Source of the DNA: Deltaproteobacteria bacterium UBA6106
GTDB lineage: Bacteria; Desulfobacterota; Syntrophorhabdia; Syntrophorhabdales; Syntrophorhabdaceae
Assembly (NCBI GenBank): GCA_002428485.1
Contig: DIWM01000052.1
Span: forward strand, 1-8,300
DNA length: 8,300 nucleotides
Direction of reading: 5' to 3'
Positions 1-5,824 of this stretch are shown here, one piece after another. The stretch's first letter is position 1, and every line of letters begins with the position of its first letter. The notes below the pieces were generated by a model. It was not told where the DNA came from, did no database searches, and worked only from the letters and a program-made list of their open reading frames with translations. Position numbers and translations under genes: made by a program.

Positions 1-35
1 TGCCACTGGTAAATTGTTTCCATAATCTCATTCAT
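1..35 (-). CDS. istA: IS21-family transposase IstA, N-terminal 11 codons (partial)
   Basis: The minus strand has AAGGAGG (43-49 or so) about 9 nt before an ATG at 33-35, followed by codons for MNEIMETIYQW before the window ends. IstA is the DDE transposase of IS21 elements; it starts with a helix-turn-helix region and acts with the AAA+ helper IstB. The short N-terminus ending in an aromatic residue fits IstA proteins of this type, and the repeat array upstream supports it. With only 11 residues visible, no catalytic or DNA-binding motif can be checked. Confidence 0.6.
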   Translation of the reverse strand, partial: MNEIMETIYQW

Positions 36-131
36 CGGTATATCCCTCCTTGCCATGCTTCCTCCATTCCCGGTTGTTGCCAATAGGAATGGCAGGATCA
101 CGATCGGTTTGTCCAGCGACATCCGGCAAAA

Positions 132-212
132 AAGTGGGGAATTACCCTGGCCCCGCCAAGTGGGGAATTACCCTGGCCCTAACGGGCATTTAGTGGGGAT
201 ATACCATGGCCC
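132..212. repeat. IS terminal repeat array, three copies
   Basis: Two identical 22-nt copies lie at 132-153 and 158-179, each starting AAGTGGGGAATTACC and continuing CTGGCCC, 26 nt apart. A degenerate third copy (AGTGGGGATATACCATGGCC) lies at 192-212. Repeated sites close to the termini are typical transposase binding sites in IS21-family elements. The copy nearest the presumed IS edge is the divergent one. Confidence 0.75.
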
Positions 213-217
213 TCGAC

Positions 218-400
218 ACCCAGACGAGCGGCCTCATACAGGGGATAAGTGTAGTTGGTTTTCTGGTTCACCTGCGCGCCGGCATCGAGGATATGTTTCA
301 TCCTTGCTATATCGCCGTTCAACGTGGCCACGAGCAGGGCGGGATTCAGATGATACCTGAGGTCTTCGAGATAATTGGCATTCTTCGTTTTCCGTTTCAT
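218..400 (-). pseudogene. Ankyrin-repeat gene truncated by the IS end
   Basis: The gene starts at an ATG (398-400) with AGGAGA 8 nt upstream. About 61 native codons encode an N-terminal stretch followed by ankyrin-type segments: PALLVATLNGDIARMKHIL, DAGAQVN and YPLYEAARLG. The pattern then breaks at about 218. Downstream codons (EGHGISPLNAR) come from the IS terminal repeats, with a stop at 179-181. A complete ankyrin helix pair would be expected to continue with a second helix and a GA-D-N turn, so the rest of the gene has been separated or lost. It lies 79 bp downstream of an intact ankyrin gene on the same strand and is probably a diverged paralogue. The short product could be made but would not fold as a normal ankyrin domain. 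Confidence 0.75.
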
Positions 401-479
401 TTGTTCGGTCTCCTGGTATGTCAGGGAGCGTAAAGCTATGGTCCAGACTTTGCCATCGCAAAAGATAAATAGCCAGGGG

Positions 480-1358
480 TTAAGGAACGTTACCCCGGCA
501 CCACGCCTCCATCACGAGCTCGGGGGCGTGTTGGCGGAAGAGATTGATGATCTCTTCTCGCGCGGGGTTGTTGACGGATAGGTCGGTGGCCAGGTCAAGG
601 GCAGTGCTGACGTTATCGTCGGTTGCTACCGCCTGTGCCCCGCCCTCGAGGAGAATACGGACGATGGCGCTCTTTCCCGTTGAGGCAGCAAAATGAAGTG
701 GAGTCGCTCCCGTATTATCCGTTTTATTAACGTCCGCGCCGTGGTTCAGTAACAGGCGGGTGAGTTCGACGTCACCTTTCCTGCTTGCGTCAAACAGAGC
801 GGTAAGACCGTCATTATCAAAAGCATTCACGTCCGCCCCGCGGGAGAGGAGAAGTTTCACAACGTTTGTATGGCCCCTGTCGACAGCCTTCATTAACGGA
901 GTTTCATTATGGTCGTTGGGTTTGTTCATGTCAGCGCCGTGCTCCAGAAGCGTCTTGCTCAAAAGCATCGCGTCCCTGGTATATTTTTCCTGCAGGTCAC
1001 AGGCGAGATGGAGAGGAAAATCACCGGAAGCTCCCGTATTCGGATCTTCCCGGTAGGAGAGAAGCAGGTGAAAGATCTCGATATAGTCATCCCGTCTGAA
1101 CACAGATGGAACTTTCCCAATCTGTTCCAAGACGTCGTTAAGAAGAGCAAGTTTCTGGTGGTTTGGGCTTATCCCCGCTTCCAGCAACAGCCTGGCAATT
1201 TGTTTGTACCCATGAGAACAGGCTTTCCGAATAAATTCGTAACCGAATTCCTTTGCGACAGTATATCCCGCCGGGAGCAATTCCCTGACCGCATCGATGT
1301 CATTATTCTCTATAGCTATGTGCAGTCTGTTAAAACAGCTTATCCGGTCTTCTGACAT
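480..1358 (-). CDS. Ankyrin-repeat protein, 292 aa
   Basis: The protein is built of ankyrin repeats, which serve as protein-binding scaffolds. Canonical repeats lie around residues 113-145 (PLHLACD, TLLEHGADMN), 152-178 (ETPLMKAVDRGH, LLLSRGADVN), 184-213 and 217-247 (ATPLHFAASTGK). Degenerate repeats lie at about 10-66, and a capping helix (REEIINLFRQHAPEL) sits near the C-terminus. No signal peptide, membrane segment or enzymatic domain is visible, so it is probably cytoplasmic and works by binding a partner. The ATG at 1356-1358 has no clear Shine-Dalgarno sequence; a short inverted repeat (CTAC/GTAG, 1362-1375) lies just upstream. Bacterial ankyrin proteins include immunity proteins of polymorphic toxin systems and secreted effectors, but nothing here proves either role. 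Confidence 0.9.
   Translation of the reverse strand: MSEDRISCFNRLHIAIENNDIDAVRELLPAGYTVAKEFGYEFIRKACSHGYKQIARLLLEAGISPNHQKLALLNDVLEQIGKVPSVFRRDDYIEIFHLLLSYREDPNTGASGDFPLHLACDLQEKYTRDAMLLSKTLLEHGADMNKPNDHNETPLMKAVDRGHTNVVKLLLSRGADVNAFDNDGLTALFDASRKGDVELTRLLLNHGADVNKTDNTGATPLHFAASTGKSAIVRILLEGGAQAVATDDNVSTALDLATDLSVNNPAREEIINLFRQHAPELVMEAWCRGNVP
494..568. repeat. Direct repeat copy of the ankyrin 3' end (partner at about 1418-1491)
   Basis: This segment, the 3' end of the intact ankyrin gene, recurs in the same orientation at about 1418-1491. The central stretch around GCGGAAGAGAT and GATGATCTCTTC is nearly identical and the flanks carry small indels. The pair is about 0.92 kb apart and would allow deletion of the intact gene by homologous recombination if identity is sufficient. 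Confidence 0.65.
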
Positions 1359-1401
1359 ATACTACAATTAAGTAGCAGATCCTGTCGCAGGCAGGTCTTT
1401 T

Positions 1402-1491
1402 TTATGCCTCTGTCCCTGCCCCACGCCATTTTTCCATCACGGGCCCAGGGGGAGTGCTGGCGGAAGAGATCGATGATCTCTTCGCGCTCAG
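1402..1491 (-). pseudogene. Relic of an ankyrin gene 3' end
   Basis: The minus strand here matches the last part of the intact ankyrin gene (about 494-568). It encodes REEIIDLFRQHSP against REEIINLFRQHAP, and the nucleotide match includes a run from GCGGAAGAGAT to GATGATCTCTTC with one difference. After the shared HSP/HAP the frame shifts by one base. If one base is skipped, the reading becomes GPVMEKWRGAGTEA and a stop at 1402-1404, paralleling ELVMEAWCRG in the intact gene. No ankyrin repeats precede it; the 156-aa gene ends only about 25 nt upstream. It is best read as the eroded tail of a third ankyrin paralogue. Confidence 0.7.
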
Positions 1492-1514
1492 GCCTCACGT
1501 GTTTCCCGGGGAAT

Positions 1515-1985
1515 TCATTTTGAAAGGGCAGGAAGTTCTCTTGTTGTCCCGGCAATTGTTAAAACGGGTCTTTTCTGAGAAAAATCAACGTTAATATTCA
1601 TATCCTCGACTTTAGTTGCTGAATCTGCTTTAGCTTTTGCCTCGAATTCATCGAGTTTTCTTTTTATTTCTTCATTATCCCTTCTGAATTGTTCGGCTAC
1701 TTCGCGCCAGACTTGCGCAATGACGCGATATTTCTCTGCCTCGCGCGTATCTGACGATTCATTCGATTGCCGCTCTGCTTCCTGCGCTTTTTTTGAAGCC
1801 TCTTGTTGTCTCGAATCGTACTTATTTTGCAGCCATTGCTTGAAGCGGTCGTTCATTTTTTCAATTGCATGGTCAACCAGCTTCATAACATGCTTTTTGA
1901 CGTGAGGCCATACAAACTTTTTGAACCAAGGCCAGAACTTTTTTAATATGAAAGCTTTAACGCCATCAAGAACCCCCGTATACAT
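1515..1985 (-). CDS. Amphipathic-helix/coiled-coil protein of unknown function, 156 aa
   Basis: I do not recognise a family. Residues 8-40 are rich in Lys, Trp, Phe and Val (FWPWFKKFVWPHVKKH) and look like a cationic amphipathic helix that might touch a membrane; it is not a standard transmembrane segment. Residues about 55-120 are a charged Glu/Lys/Arg/Gln-rich region typical of a coiled coil. The last 30 residues (VDFSQKRPVLTIAGTTRELP) look like a short beta-strand tail. The ATG at 1983-1985 follows AAGGAGG with a rather short spacing of 4 nt. The gene appears AT-richer than its neighbours, hinting at separate acquisition. It lies downstream of the DUF4262 gene (75-nt gap) and directly upstream of the ankyrin relic. 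Confidence 0.75.
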   Translation of the reverse strand: MYTGVLDGVKAFILKKFWPWFKKFVWPHVKKHVMKLVDHAIEKMNDRFKQWLQNKYDSRQQEASKKAQEAERQSNESSDTREAEKYRVIAQVWREVAEQFRRDNEEIKRKLDEFEAKAKADSATKVEDMNINVDFSQKRPVLTIAGTTRELPALSK

Positions 1986-2060
1986 ATACCCTCCTTCATT
2001 TTTTATTCTAGATCCTCACACACAGATCAGCCGGAGAAAGTGGGTGGAAAAAGCCGATCG

Positions 2061-2522
2061 CTACTGCACCAGCGGCACCTTCCCGAGCAACGGCTGTGCA
2101 AGATCATACCTGTGGTCGAACCCGGCTTCCCACGGAAACTTGTTATTGGGGTCGGGCCAGACCATCTGGAACGCAAGTACCTTCCCGGGATCATCATAGC
2201 AGAGTTTCAGCAAGAGCATACGTTGGTCCTTGAAAGCGCCATCAACCTGGATGAACTTTATTCGGTAACCGTCCGCGATTTTGTCGTATAACCGGCCTGG
2301 TGTCACTGATTTATCTTTGCGGAGGGTACTTTCCACGATATTACTGCACATACCGTGGGCAGCTTCAGGAGGAACCCCGAAAACTATTATTTCAGGATGG
2401 CTGAATGTTTTTGAGAGCCCGATCGTGTAACTGAAGCCAGGCTCTTTCCCATCACTGAGAACGGAAATGAGGGACCACCCTACTCTTTTAATGTCAGCCT
2501 TGATCTTTTTCTGGATATCCAA
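2061..2522 (-). CDS. DUF4262 domain protein, 153 aa
   Basis: The sequence matches my memory of the DUF4262 family: GWSLISV, then PGFSYTIGLSKTFSHPEIIV near residues 28-48, an AHGMCSNIV segment, and a C-terminal VWPDPNNKFPWEAGF and QPLLG block. Members are about 150 aa and their biochemical role is unknown; they are scattered in bacteria and often lie in accessory regions. The start is a TTG at 2520-2522. An in-frame stop lies 10 codons upstream with no ATG or GTG between, and GAGGG sits about 8 nt before the TTG. The protein is full length with no frameshift. It may be co-transcribed with the 156-aa gene that follows. Confidence 0.85.
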   Translation of the reverse strand: MDIQKKIKADIKRVGWSLISVLSDGKEPGFSYTIGLSKTFSHPEIIVFGVPPEAAHGMCSNIVESTLRKDKSVTPGRLYDKIADGYRIKFIQVDGAFKDQRMLLLKLCYDDPGKVLAFQMVWPDPNNKFPWEAGFDHRYDLAQPLLGKVPLVQ

Positions 2523-2553
2523 GAATAGTTTCCCTCTGCTTCCGTTATTTTAT

Positions 2554-2637
2554 CTACATCCCGGGCCATAGTTTTGTTTGATCTTCGCGGTCTATGTATT
2601 CATCACAGGAATTCATCGCAGCTTTTGTCTGCTTCAT
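2554..2637 (-). CDS. Candidate 27-aa small ORF
   Basis: An ATG at 2635-2637 is preceded by GGAG at a spacing of 9 nt and opens a frame to TAG at 2554-2556. The product begins MKQTKAAMNSCDEYIDRE and ends TKLWPGM. It lies in the gap between the 222-aa gene and the DUF4262 gene, on the same strand. No family is recognised, and a frame this short can occur by chance; the ribosome binding site and position are its only support. Confidence 0.22.
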   Translation of the reverse strand: MKQTKAAMNSCDEYIDREDQTKLWPGM

Positions 2638-2660
2638 CCGTTTTTTCTCCACTATTTGGC

Positions 2661-3329
2661 TTATTTTTCCGCCTTCCCCATGTAATTCAGATAGGCGGTG
2701 ACGATCGCGGCCGACATCACATCAACGTTCGTATGGGGTACGCGCTTGTCATGCCCATGTAAAACCTGGTTGCCGATCCCTTTAACGTCCGAGAATGTCA
2801 TATTAATGGTGTCTATCAGTTTGGAATAAGGCAGCTTTCTGATAATGTCGGATTTGATGAGTTTGTCCAGGGCTTTTCCCGTACTGTCTATGAATTCCTT
2901 CGAAGGCACGACATTGTGTGCTTCCGCAAGGTCAATGGCAATGTCGGGAGGACCTGTGAGCTTCATCCGATGCAGGATATTGTGCCAGAGATAGCCATGC
3001 CTGCCGTACTCCCCTGTCGCGTCTTTCGCGTATCTGAGGATCTCGTAGATATCGTCCAGTATCTCTTTCTGTGTCTTTCCGTTTTCCCTGGACAGCGCGA
3101 ATGCGAGCAATTTGATGTTCTCCGGCGCGGTGCTGGCGATCTTTCCGCTCTTGATCTGTTGTATGAGAATGCTGAAACCGGGGAACAAGGGTCCTGACTT
3201 TTTCTTCAGGCGCTCGGCTTTTTTCGCCATTTTATCGGCTATCGAGTTGAGCGGCACTTTATAGGATAGGATGTATTCTCCCAGTCTTTCCATTCTTCTG
3301 CAATCGTAAGGGTTTTTTCTCGGTCTCAT
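2661..3329 (-). CDS. Hypothetical protein, 222 aa (third gene of a three-gene run)
   Basis: I do not recognise this protein. It is mostly predicted helical and basic at the N-terminus (MRPRKNPYDCRRMERLG, and AKKAERLKKKSG near 35-46). It has no signal peptide or membrane helix. Noticeable patches are EYGRHGYLWHNILHR (about 106-120) and GNQVLHGHDKRVPH near the C-terminus, whose His/Asp residues could bind metal or RNA; this is only a suggestion. Its ATG overlaps the stop of the 123-aa gene by 4 nt (ATGA), which points to translational coupling. No strong Shine-Dalgarno sequence precedes it, in keeping with coupling. No frameshift or truncation is evident. Confidence 0.8.
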   Translation of the reverse strand: MRPRKNPYDCRRMERLGEYILSYKVPLNSIADKMAKKAERLKKKSGPLFPGFSILIQQIKSGKIASTAPENIKLLAFALSRENGKTQKEILDDIYEILRYAKDATGEYGRHGYLWHNILHRMKLTGPPDIAIDLAEAHNVVPSKEFIDSTGKALDKLIKSDIIRKLPYSKLIDTINMTFSDVKGIGNQVLHGHDKRVPHTNVDVMSAAIVTAYLNYMGKAEK

Positions 3330-3697
3330 GCCGCTTGTCTTTCTTTAAGCTTTTCCATCCCTTGCTCCAGCGCGCCGATATAGGCTCTTATCGACTTTTC
3401 ATCCTGGAAGATGAACTCTCTTTCAAGGGAGATGCGACCGATAAAGAGCGCCTTTGTCGCGCATTTTATCCTGAACCAGAGCTTGGCCAGACGCCCTTTC
3501 TCCAGGACTAGGTGATCATCAAGCGACATATACGCGTCGACGCTCAAGTTCACGCCCATGTCGTCCGTGCAGGCGAGTGCCAGGGTGTGATTACACCGTT
3601 CATGCCCGCAACCGCACTGAGCACGGTAGAGCACCAGGTCTTCTCCTTCATATGTAAGCATAACATTCTTCGATATATCAGGACATTTCGTTCCCAT
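3326..3697 (-). CDS. Hypothetical protein with Cys/His cluster, 123 aa
   Basis: The family is unknown to me. Residues 28-37 read CGCGHERCNH, a compact set of three Cys and two His that could bind zinc. The rest alternates predicted beta-strands (LVLYRAQ, HTLALACT, REFIFQD) and ends in a helix (SIRAYIGALEQGMEKLKERQ). I chose the ATG at 3695-3697 because AAGGAGG (3706-3712) sits 8 nt upstream. A longer frame opening at a GTG at 3718 would place that ribosome site inside the gene. It lies 21 nt after the stop of the 129-aa gene and its own stop overlaps the next ATG. Small Cys-rich beta proteins of this sort are common in phages and mobile elements. Confidence 0.8.
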   Translation of the reverse strand: MGTKCPDISKNVMLTYEGEDLVLYRAQCGCGHERCNHTLALACTDDMGVNLSVDAYMSLDDHLVLEKGRLAKLWFRIKCATKALFIGRISLEREFIFQDEKSIRAYIGALEQGMEKLKERQAA

Positions 3698-3718
3698 ACC
3701 CCATTCCTCCTTCGGCAC

Positions 3719-4108
3719 CTACAGGTTTACAATCAGCAGAGCCCTTTCTTCCCATGTGGTTCCCGTTTCTTTCCTCGCCCGCATGAGGTCCGGATGAGGC
3801 GTGGCCGGCTCCGGGAAGCCTCCGATGGGCTCGTTCGCGTGCAGGGAAATGTCGTTATGATATATCTCCCTGAGATTATCGTACGTAAGGTCTTTTATTT
3901 CAACTGGCGAAGGGTGAAACTTCGTCCACGGGTCCATTTTCCTGTGAAATTCTTTAAACTCCTTGTGGCTCAGGGGGCCGGGGACGGGAAGCCTCCTCAT
4001 GTAGCTGTCCCCGTTGCACAGCAGATAGAAGCGGTAATAGCCGCCCTCTTCCTCAAGTATACCGGTTATCTTTTCGCTGTTTACCAACTGGAACGAGAGA
4101 ATGCGCAC
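3719..4108 (-). CDS. Hypothetical protein, 129 aa (first gene of a three-gene run)
   Basis: I do not recognise a family. The protein starts with a beta-rich half (RILSFQLVNSEKITGIL, GGYYRFYLLCNGDSY), continues with a helical linker (SHKEFKEFHRKM) and ends WEERALLIVNL. There is no membrane segment, signal peptide or obvious catalytic motif. The start is a GTG at 4106-4108 with AAGGAG 6 nt upstream; no in-frame ATG fits better. It leads the 129/123/222-aa run and so should lie nearest the promoter, which may be in the 90-nt gap after the metallophosphoesterase gene. Read-through from the phosphoesterase operon is also possible. Confidence 0.78.
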   Translation of the reverse strand: MRILSFQLVNSEKITGILEEEGGYYRFYLLCNGDSYMRRLPVPGPLSHKEFKEFHRKMDPWTKFHPSPVEIKDLTYDNLREIYHNDISLHANEPIGGFPEPATPHPDLMRARKETGTTWEERALLIVNL

Positions 4109-4198
4109 GCAAGGCTCCTTTCGAGTATACTATAGTCCTGGTTCCCATTTATTAATAGGTTAATGCTTGTCCAGCCTATTTCGTGTTAATCGAATCTA

Positions 4199-4870
4199 TT
4201 AGTCTATCCATCGCCACCAGCCATCCTTGGCCGCCATGTGAAGACAATGCCACCTGGTCCGGCCTAACAGGCCCGTTTGGGAGGTGTGCCAGTGCCCGAA
4301 ATACCACAGATCGGGGGAATACCTCTCCAGCACGCAGGAAAGCGCCGCATTCGACGGGTCGTCTGTCTTCCTCGGGTCGTCCTTCAGCATGTCCGGCAGG
4401 AGCTCTGCCGGGCAGGTGTGCGATATCACGATGTCCACCTTACAGTCGGGGAGGGCATCTACGTCAGCCGCCGTTATGACCTCCTGCGGGAACCAGCTTA
4501 CACCCTGGGTACGCCAGGCTTTGTCGATGCTATCGGCTCCGCCAATGAACAGCACCGTCCTGCCGTCGGGCAGCGTCATGGTCGAGCCGCGTTTCTTGTA
4601 AAAAACATTGTTCATCTCGGGGATCCTGCCGCCGTCCTTGAGGGCAAGCAGAGACTCGTGGTCCTCGTGGTTGCCGTCACAGAAATGAATAGGAATTTCA
4701 CGGTTCTTCAACGAGAACGTAAAGTCGCGGTCCAGGAAACGCGGCCAGTACCCGAAGTCCCCACAGGAGAGGACCATCGAGGGTTGACGTTTATTAATGA
4801 GGACATTCAGCTTTCCCCATTTCCCGTGGACGTCGCCGACAACCATTATATTACTGTCTCTTTTAGCCAT
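4199..4870 (-). CDS. Calcineurin-like metallophosphoesterase, 223 aa
   Basis: The protein has the full motif set of the calcineurin-like phosphoesterase superfamily: GDVHG at residues 12-16 (Asp13, His15), GDFGYW at 37-42 (Asp38), GNHE at 66-69 (Asn67, His68), SH at 150-151, and GHWH at 192-195. These residues hold a two-metal centre that hydrolyses phosphoesters. The segment GGADSIDKAWR then SWFPQE near 110-130 is familiar from small bacterial and phage members, whose natural substrates are mostly unknown. The ATG at 4868-4870 lies 5 nt after the stop of the 126-aa gene. A GTG at 4903 would extend the frame into that gene and has no ribosome site. No signal peptide is seen, so it is probably cytoplasmic. 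Confidence 0.9.
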   Translation of the reverse strand: MAKRDSNIMVVGDVHGKWGKLNVLINKRQPSMVLSCGDFGYWPRFLDRDFTFSLKNREIPIHFCDGNHEDHESLLALKDGGRIPEMNNVFYKKRGSTMTLPDGRTVLFIGGADSIDKAWRTQGVSWFPQEVITAADVDALPDCKVDIVISHTCPAELLPDMLKDDPRKTDDPSNAALSCVLERYSPDLWYFGHWHTSQTGLLGRTRWHCLHMAAKDGWWRWID

Positions 4871-4875
4871 CTTTT

Positions 4876-5256
4876 CTATCTCTGTATGATTTGTGTTCCG
4901 CACACGGGAAGACCCAGAAGCACCCTGAGATGCTCGCAGACATCGGGATGGAATTTTATCGTCCCCCGGTTTTCAAAATAGCTGCCGCTCTCCACGATCT
5001 TCACAAGGACACCCCCGATCGTTTCAAGGCGCGCTGCATTCACGATCTCACCGAGCTTCCGGTATTGTGCCTTGAAATCGTGATAGAACGCAGCCAAAAT
5101 ACCGCCGATGTCCTTGCTGGACATTGTGAAGACGCTTCTTTCTCCTCCCCCGAGCCGGTGGATCCTTGGATTATCCGGAAGAGCATTGATGGCAAGAGAA
5201 AGGGCCCTTTTCAGCTCCTGGACCTGCTGTATGTTTTTCTCTATCTCACGCAACAT
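4876..5256 (-). CDS. Hypothetical protein, 126 aa, upstream of the phosphoesterase
   Basis: No family is recognised. The first 30 residues form a likely helix (LREIEKNIQQVQELKRALS). Residues 47-75 also look helical (SKDIGGILAAFYHDF), and the C-terminal part (GTIKFHPDVCEHLRVLLG) may pack as a small domain. There are no metal or catalytic motifs and no membrane segment. The ATG at 5254-5256 has GGGAGG about 11 nt upstream, and a strong promoter (5290-5318) puts the start of transcription about 27 nt before it. It is followed after 5 nt by the metallophosphoesterase, so the two are probably co-expressed and may work together. Confidence 0.78.
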   Translation of the reverse strand: MLREIEKNIQQVQELKRALSLAINALPDNPRIHRLGGGERSVFTMSSKDIGGILAAFYHDFKAQYRKLGEIVNAARLETIGGVLVKIVESGSYFENRGTIKFHPDVCEHLRVLLGLPVCGTQIIQR

Positions 5257-5288
5257 GATTTTTCAGCCCTCCCTTAGTCGTTAGTATG

Positions 5289-5320
5289 TATAATAGCACT
5301 ATTTTAATTAATAGGCAAGA
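5289..5320 (-). promoter_or_regulatory. Promoter A with TTAATTAA spacer element
   Basis: On the minus strand the -35 is TTGCCT (5313-5318), the spacer is 17 nt, and the -10 is TATTAT (5290-5295) with the extended TGC just upstream. The spacer includes ATTAATTAAAA, containing the palindrome TTAATTAA. It faces the 126-aa/phosphoesterase operon. Over 32 nt it shares 27 positions with promoter B, far more than two unrelated sigma-70 promoters would share. Confidence 0.75.
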
Positions 5321-5333
5321 GGCGTGATATTGA

Positions 5334-5627
5334 TTAATCTGTGAGATATCCTTTGGCTCTTTCGATGACCTCTGTCAGCATCTTTGCATGCTGCGGATAT
5401 TCTCGAATCGCCCAGGATAAGGGGATATAGAGGTGTTTCTTATCGTGGAAATACCTCACGTCGTCAAACGACACACACAGCATGATAGACATTTCGTCGC
5501 CTATCCATGCAGCAGGGAAAAAACATTCCCCTCCAGTCTTTTCTATCGCCACCGACCTTGCCCATTCAGGAAGTTTTTTCATGTCCGGCGAGGCGGCGGT
5601 AATCCATATGCAATCAATCGTTTCCAC
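5334..5627 (-). CDS. Hypothetical protein, 97 aa (third gene of the HD operon)
   Basis: I do not recognise a family. The protein carries WITAASPDMKKLPEW, then SVAIEKTGGECFFPAAWIG and a beta-like SIMLCVSFDDVRYF, and ends in a helix (HAKMLTEVIERAKGY). It has no membrane or catalytic signature. I chose the GTG at 5625-5627 because AAAGGAG lies 5 nt upstream. The alternative is an ATG at 5652-5654 (106 aa), which overlaps the stop of the 57-aa gene as ATGA but has no ribosome site. Either way it follows the 57-aa gene directly and belongs to the HD-hydrolase transcript. Confidence 0.72.
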   Translation of the reverse strand: METIDCIWITAASPDMKKLPEWARSVAIEKTGGECFFPAAWIGDEMSIMLCVSFDDVRYFHDKKHLYIPLSWAIREYPQHAKMLTEVIERAKGYLTD

Positions 5628-5650
5628 AATAGCTCCTTTGTCCCCGGTAA

Positions 5651-5824
5651 TCATCGAAACCGATCGGTAAAATCACCCAGTTTGTCTATCTTCGCTAGGA
5701 TAACACTGAGCAGGCTGGCGAGATCCCTGCACTGATCGGACGCAAGGATCTCCCCCGTTTCATGGAGAGTGTCCTTGATGTAAACGAGTTTTTCCCATTC
5801 GCTGTCTTCAATGACCCTGATCAT
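5651..5824 (-). CDS. Small hypothetical protein, 57 aa
   Basis: An ATG at 5822-5824 abuts the TAA of the HD gene with no gap, with AAGGA 6 nt upstream, and the frame closes at TGA (5651-5653). The product begins MIRVIEDSEWEKLVYIKD and continues with a helix (RDLASLLSVILAKIDKLG), ending DRFR. It appears entirely helical and soluble. No family is recognised. The tight placement between two genes of the operon and the good ribosome site make it a likely real gene. It could be a small partner or regulator of the HD hydrolase. Confidence 0.65.
   Translation of the reverse strand: MIRVIEDSEWEKLVYIKDTLHETGEILASDQCRDLASLLSVILAKIDKLGDFTDRFR

Larger units (their letters stand above)
1..218 (-). mobile_element. 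IS21-like insertion sequence, one end (runs off the window)
   Basis: This stretch holds the upstream end of an insertion sequence: a terminal repeat array (132-212) followed leftward by the start of a transposase-like ORF (start codon at 35). Multiple short repeats near the termini followed by istA is the layout known for the IS21 family. The outer end is placed near 218 because the minus strand there reads TGTCGAGGG, and IS21 ends usually begin with TG. The ankyrin reading frame to the right loses its repeat pattern at the same point. The other end, istB and the target duplication lie outside the window, so family assignment rests on layout and 11 residues of transposase. Confidence 0.68.

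Noticed and set aside
449..462. TTTGC/GCAAA hairpin between the two ankyrin genes
   Set aside because: The stem is only 5 bp and no T run follows on the minus strand, so it is not credible as a terminator.
3698..3718. GTG at 3718 as the start of the 123-aa gene
   Set aside because: It would put the AAGGAGG site inside the gene; the ATG at 3697 lies 8 nt after that site and is preferred.
3512..4135. A 207-codon plus-strand open frame
   Set aside because: It lies opposite the 129- and 123-aa genes, which have strong ribosome sites and operon packing. The plus product has no domain-like pattern.
4277..4981. A 234-codon plus-strand open frame opposite the metallophosphoesterase
   Set aside because: The minus strand here encodes a full phosphoesterase motif set and part of the 126-aa gene. 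The plus-strand product shows no recognisable motif and has no good ribosome site.
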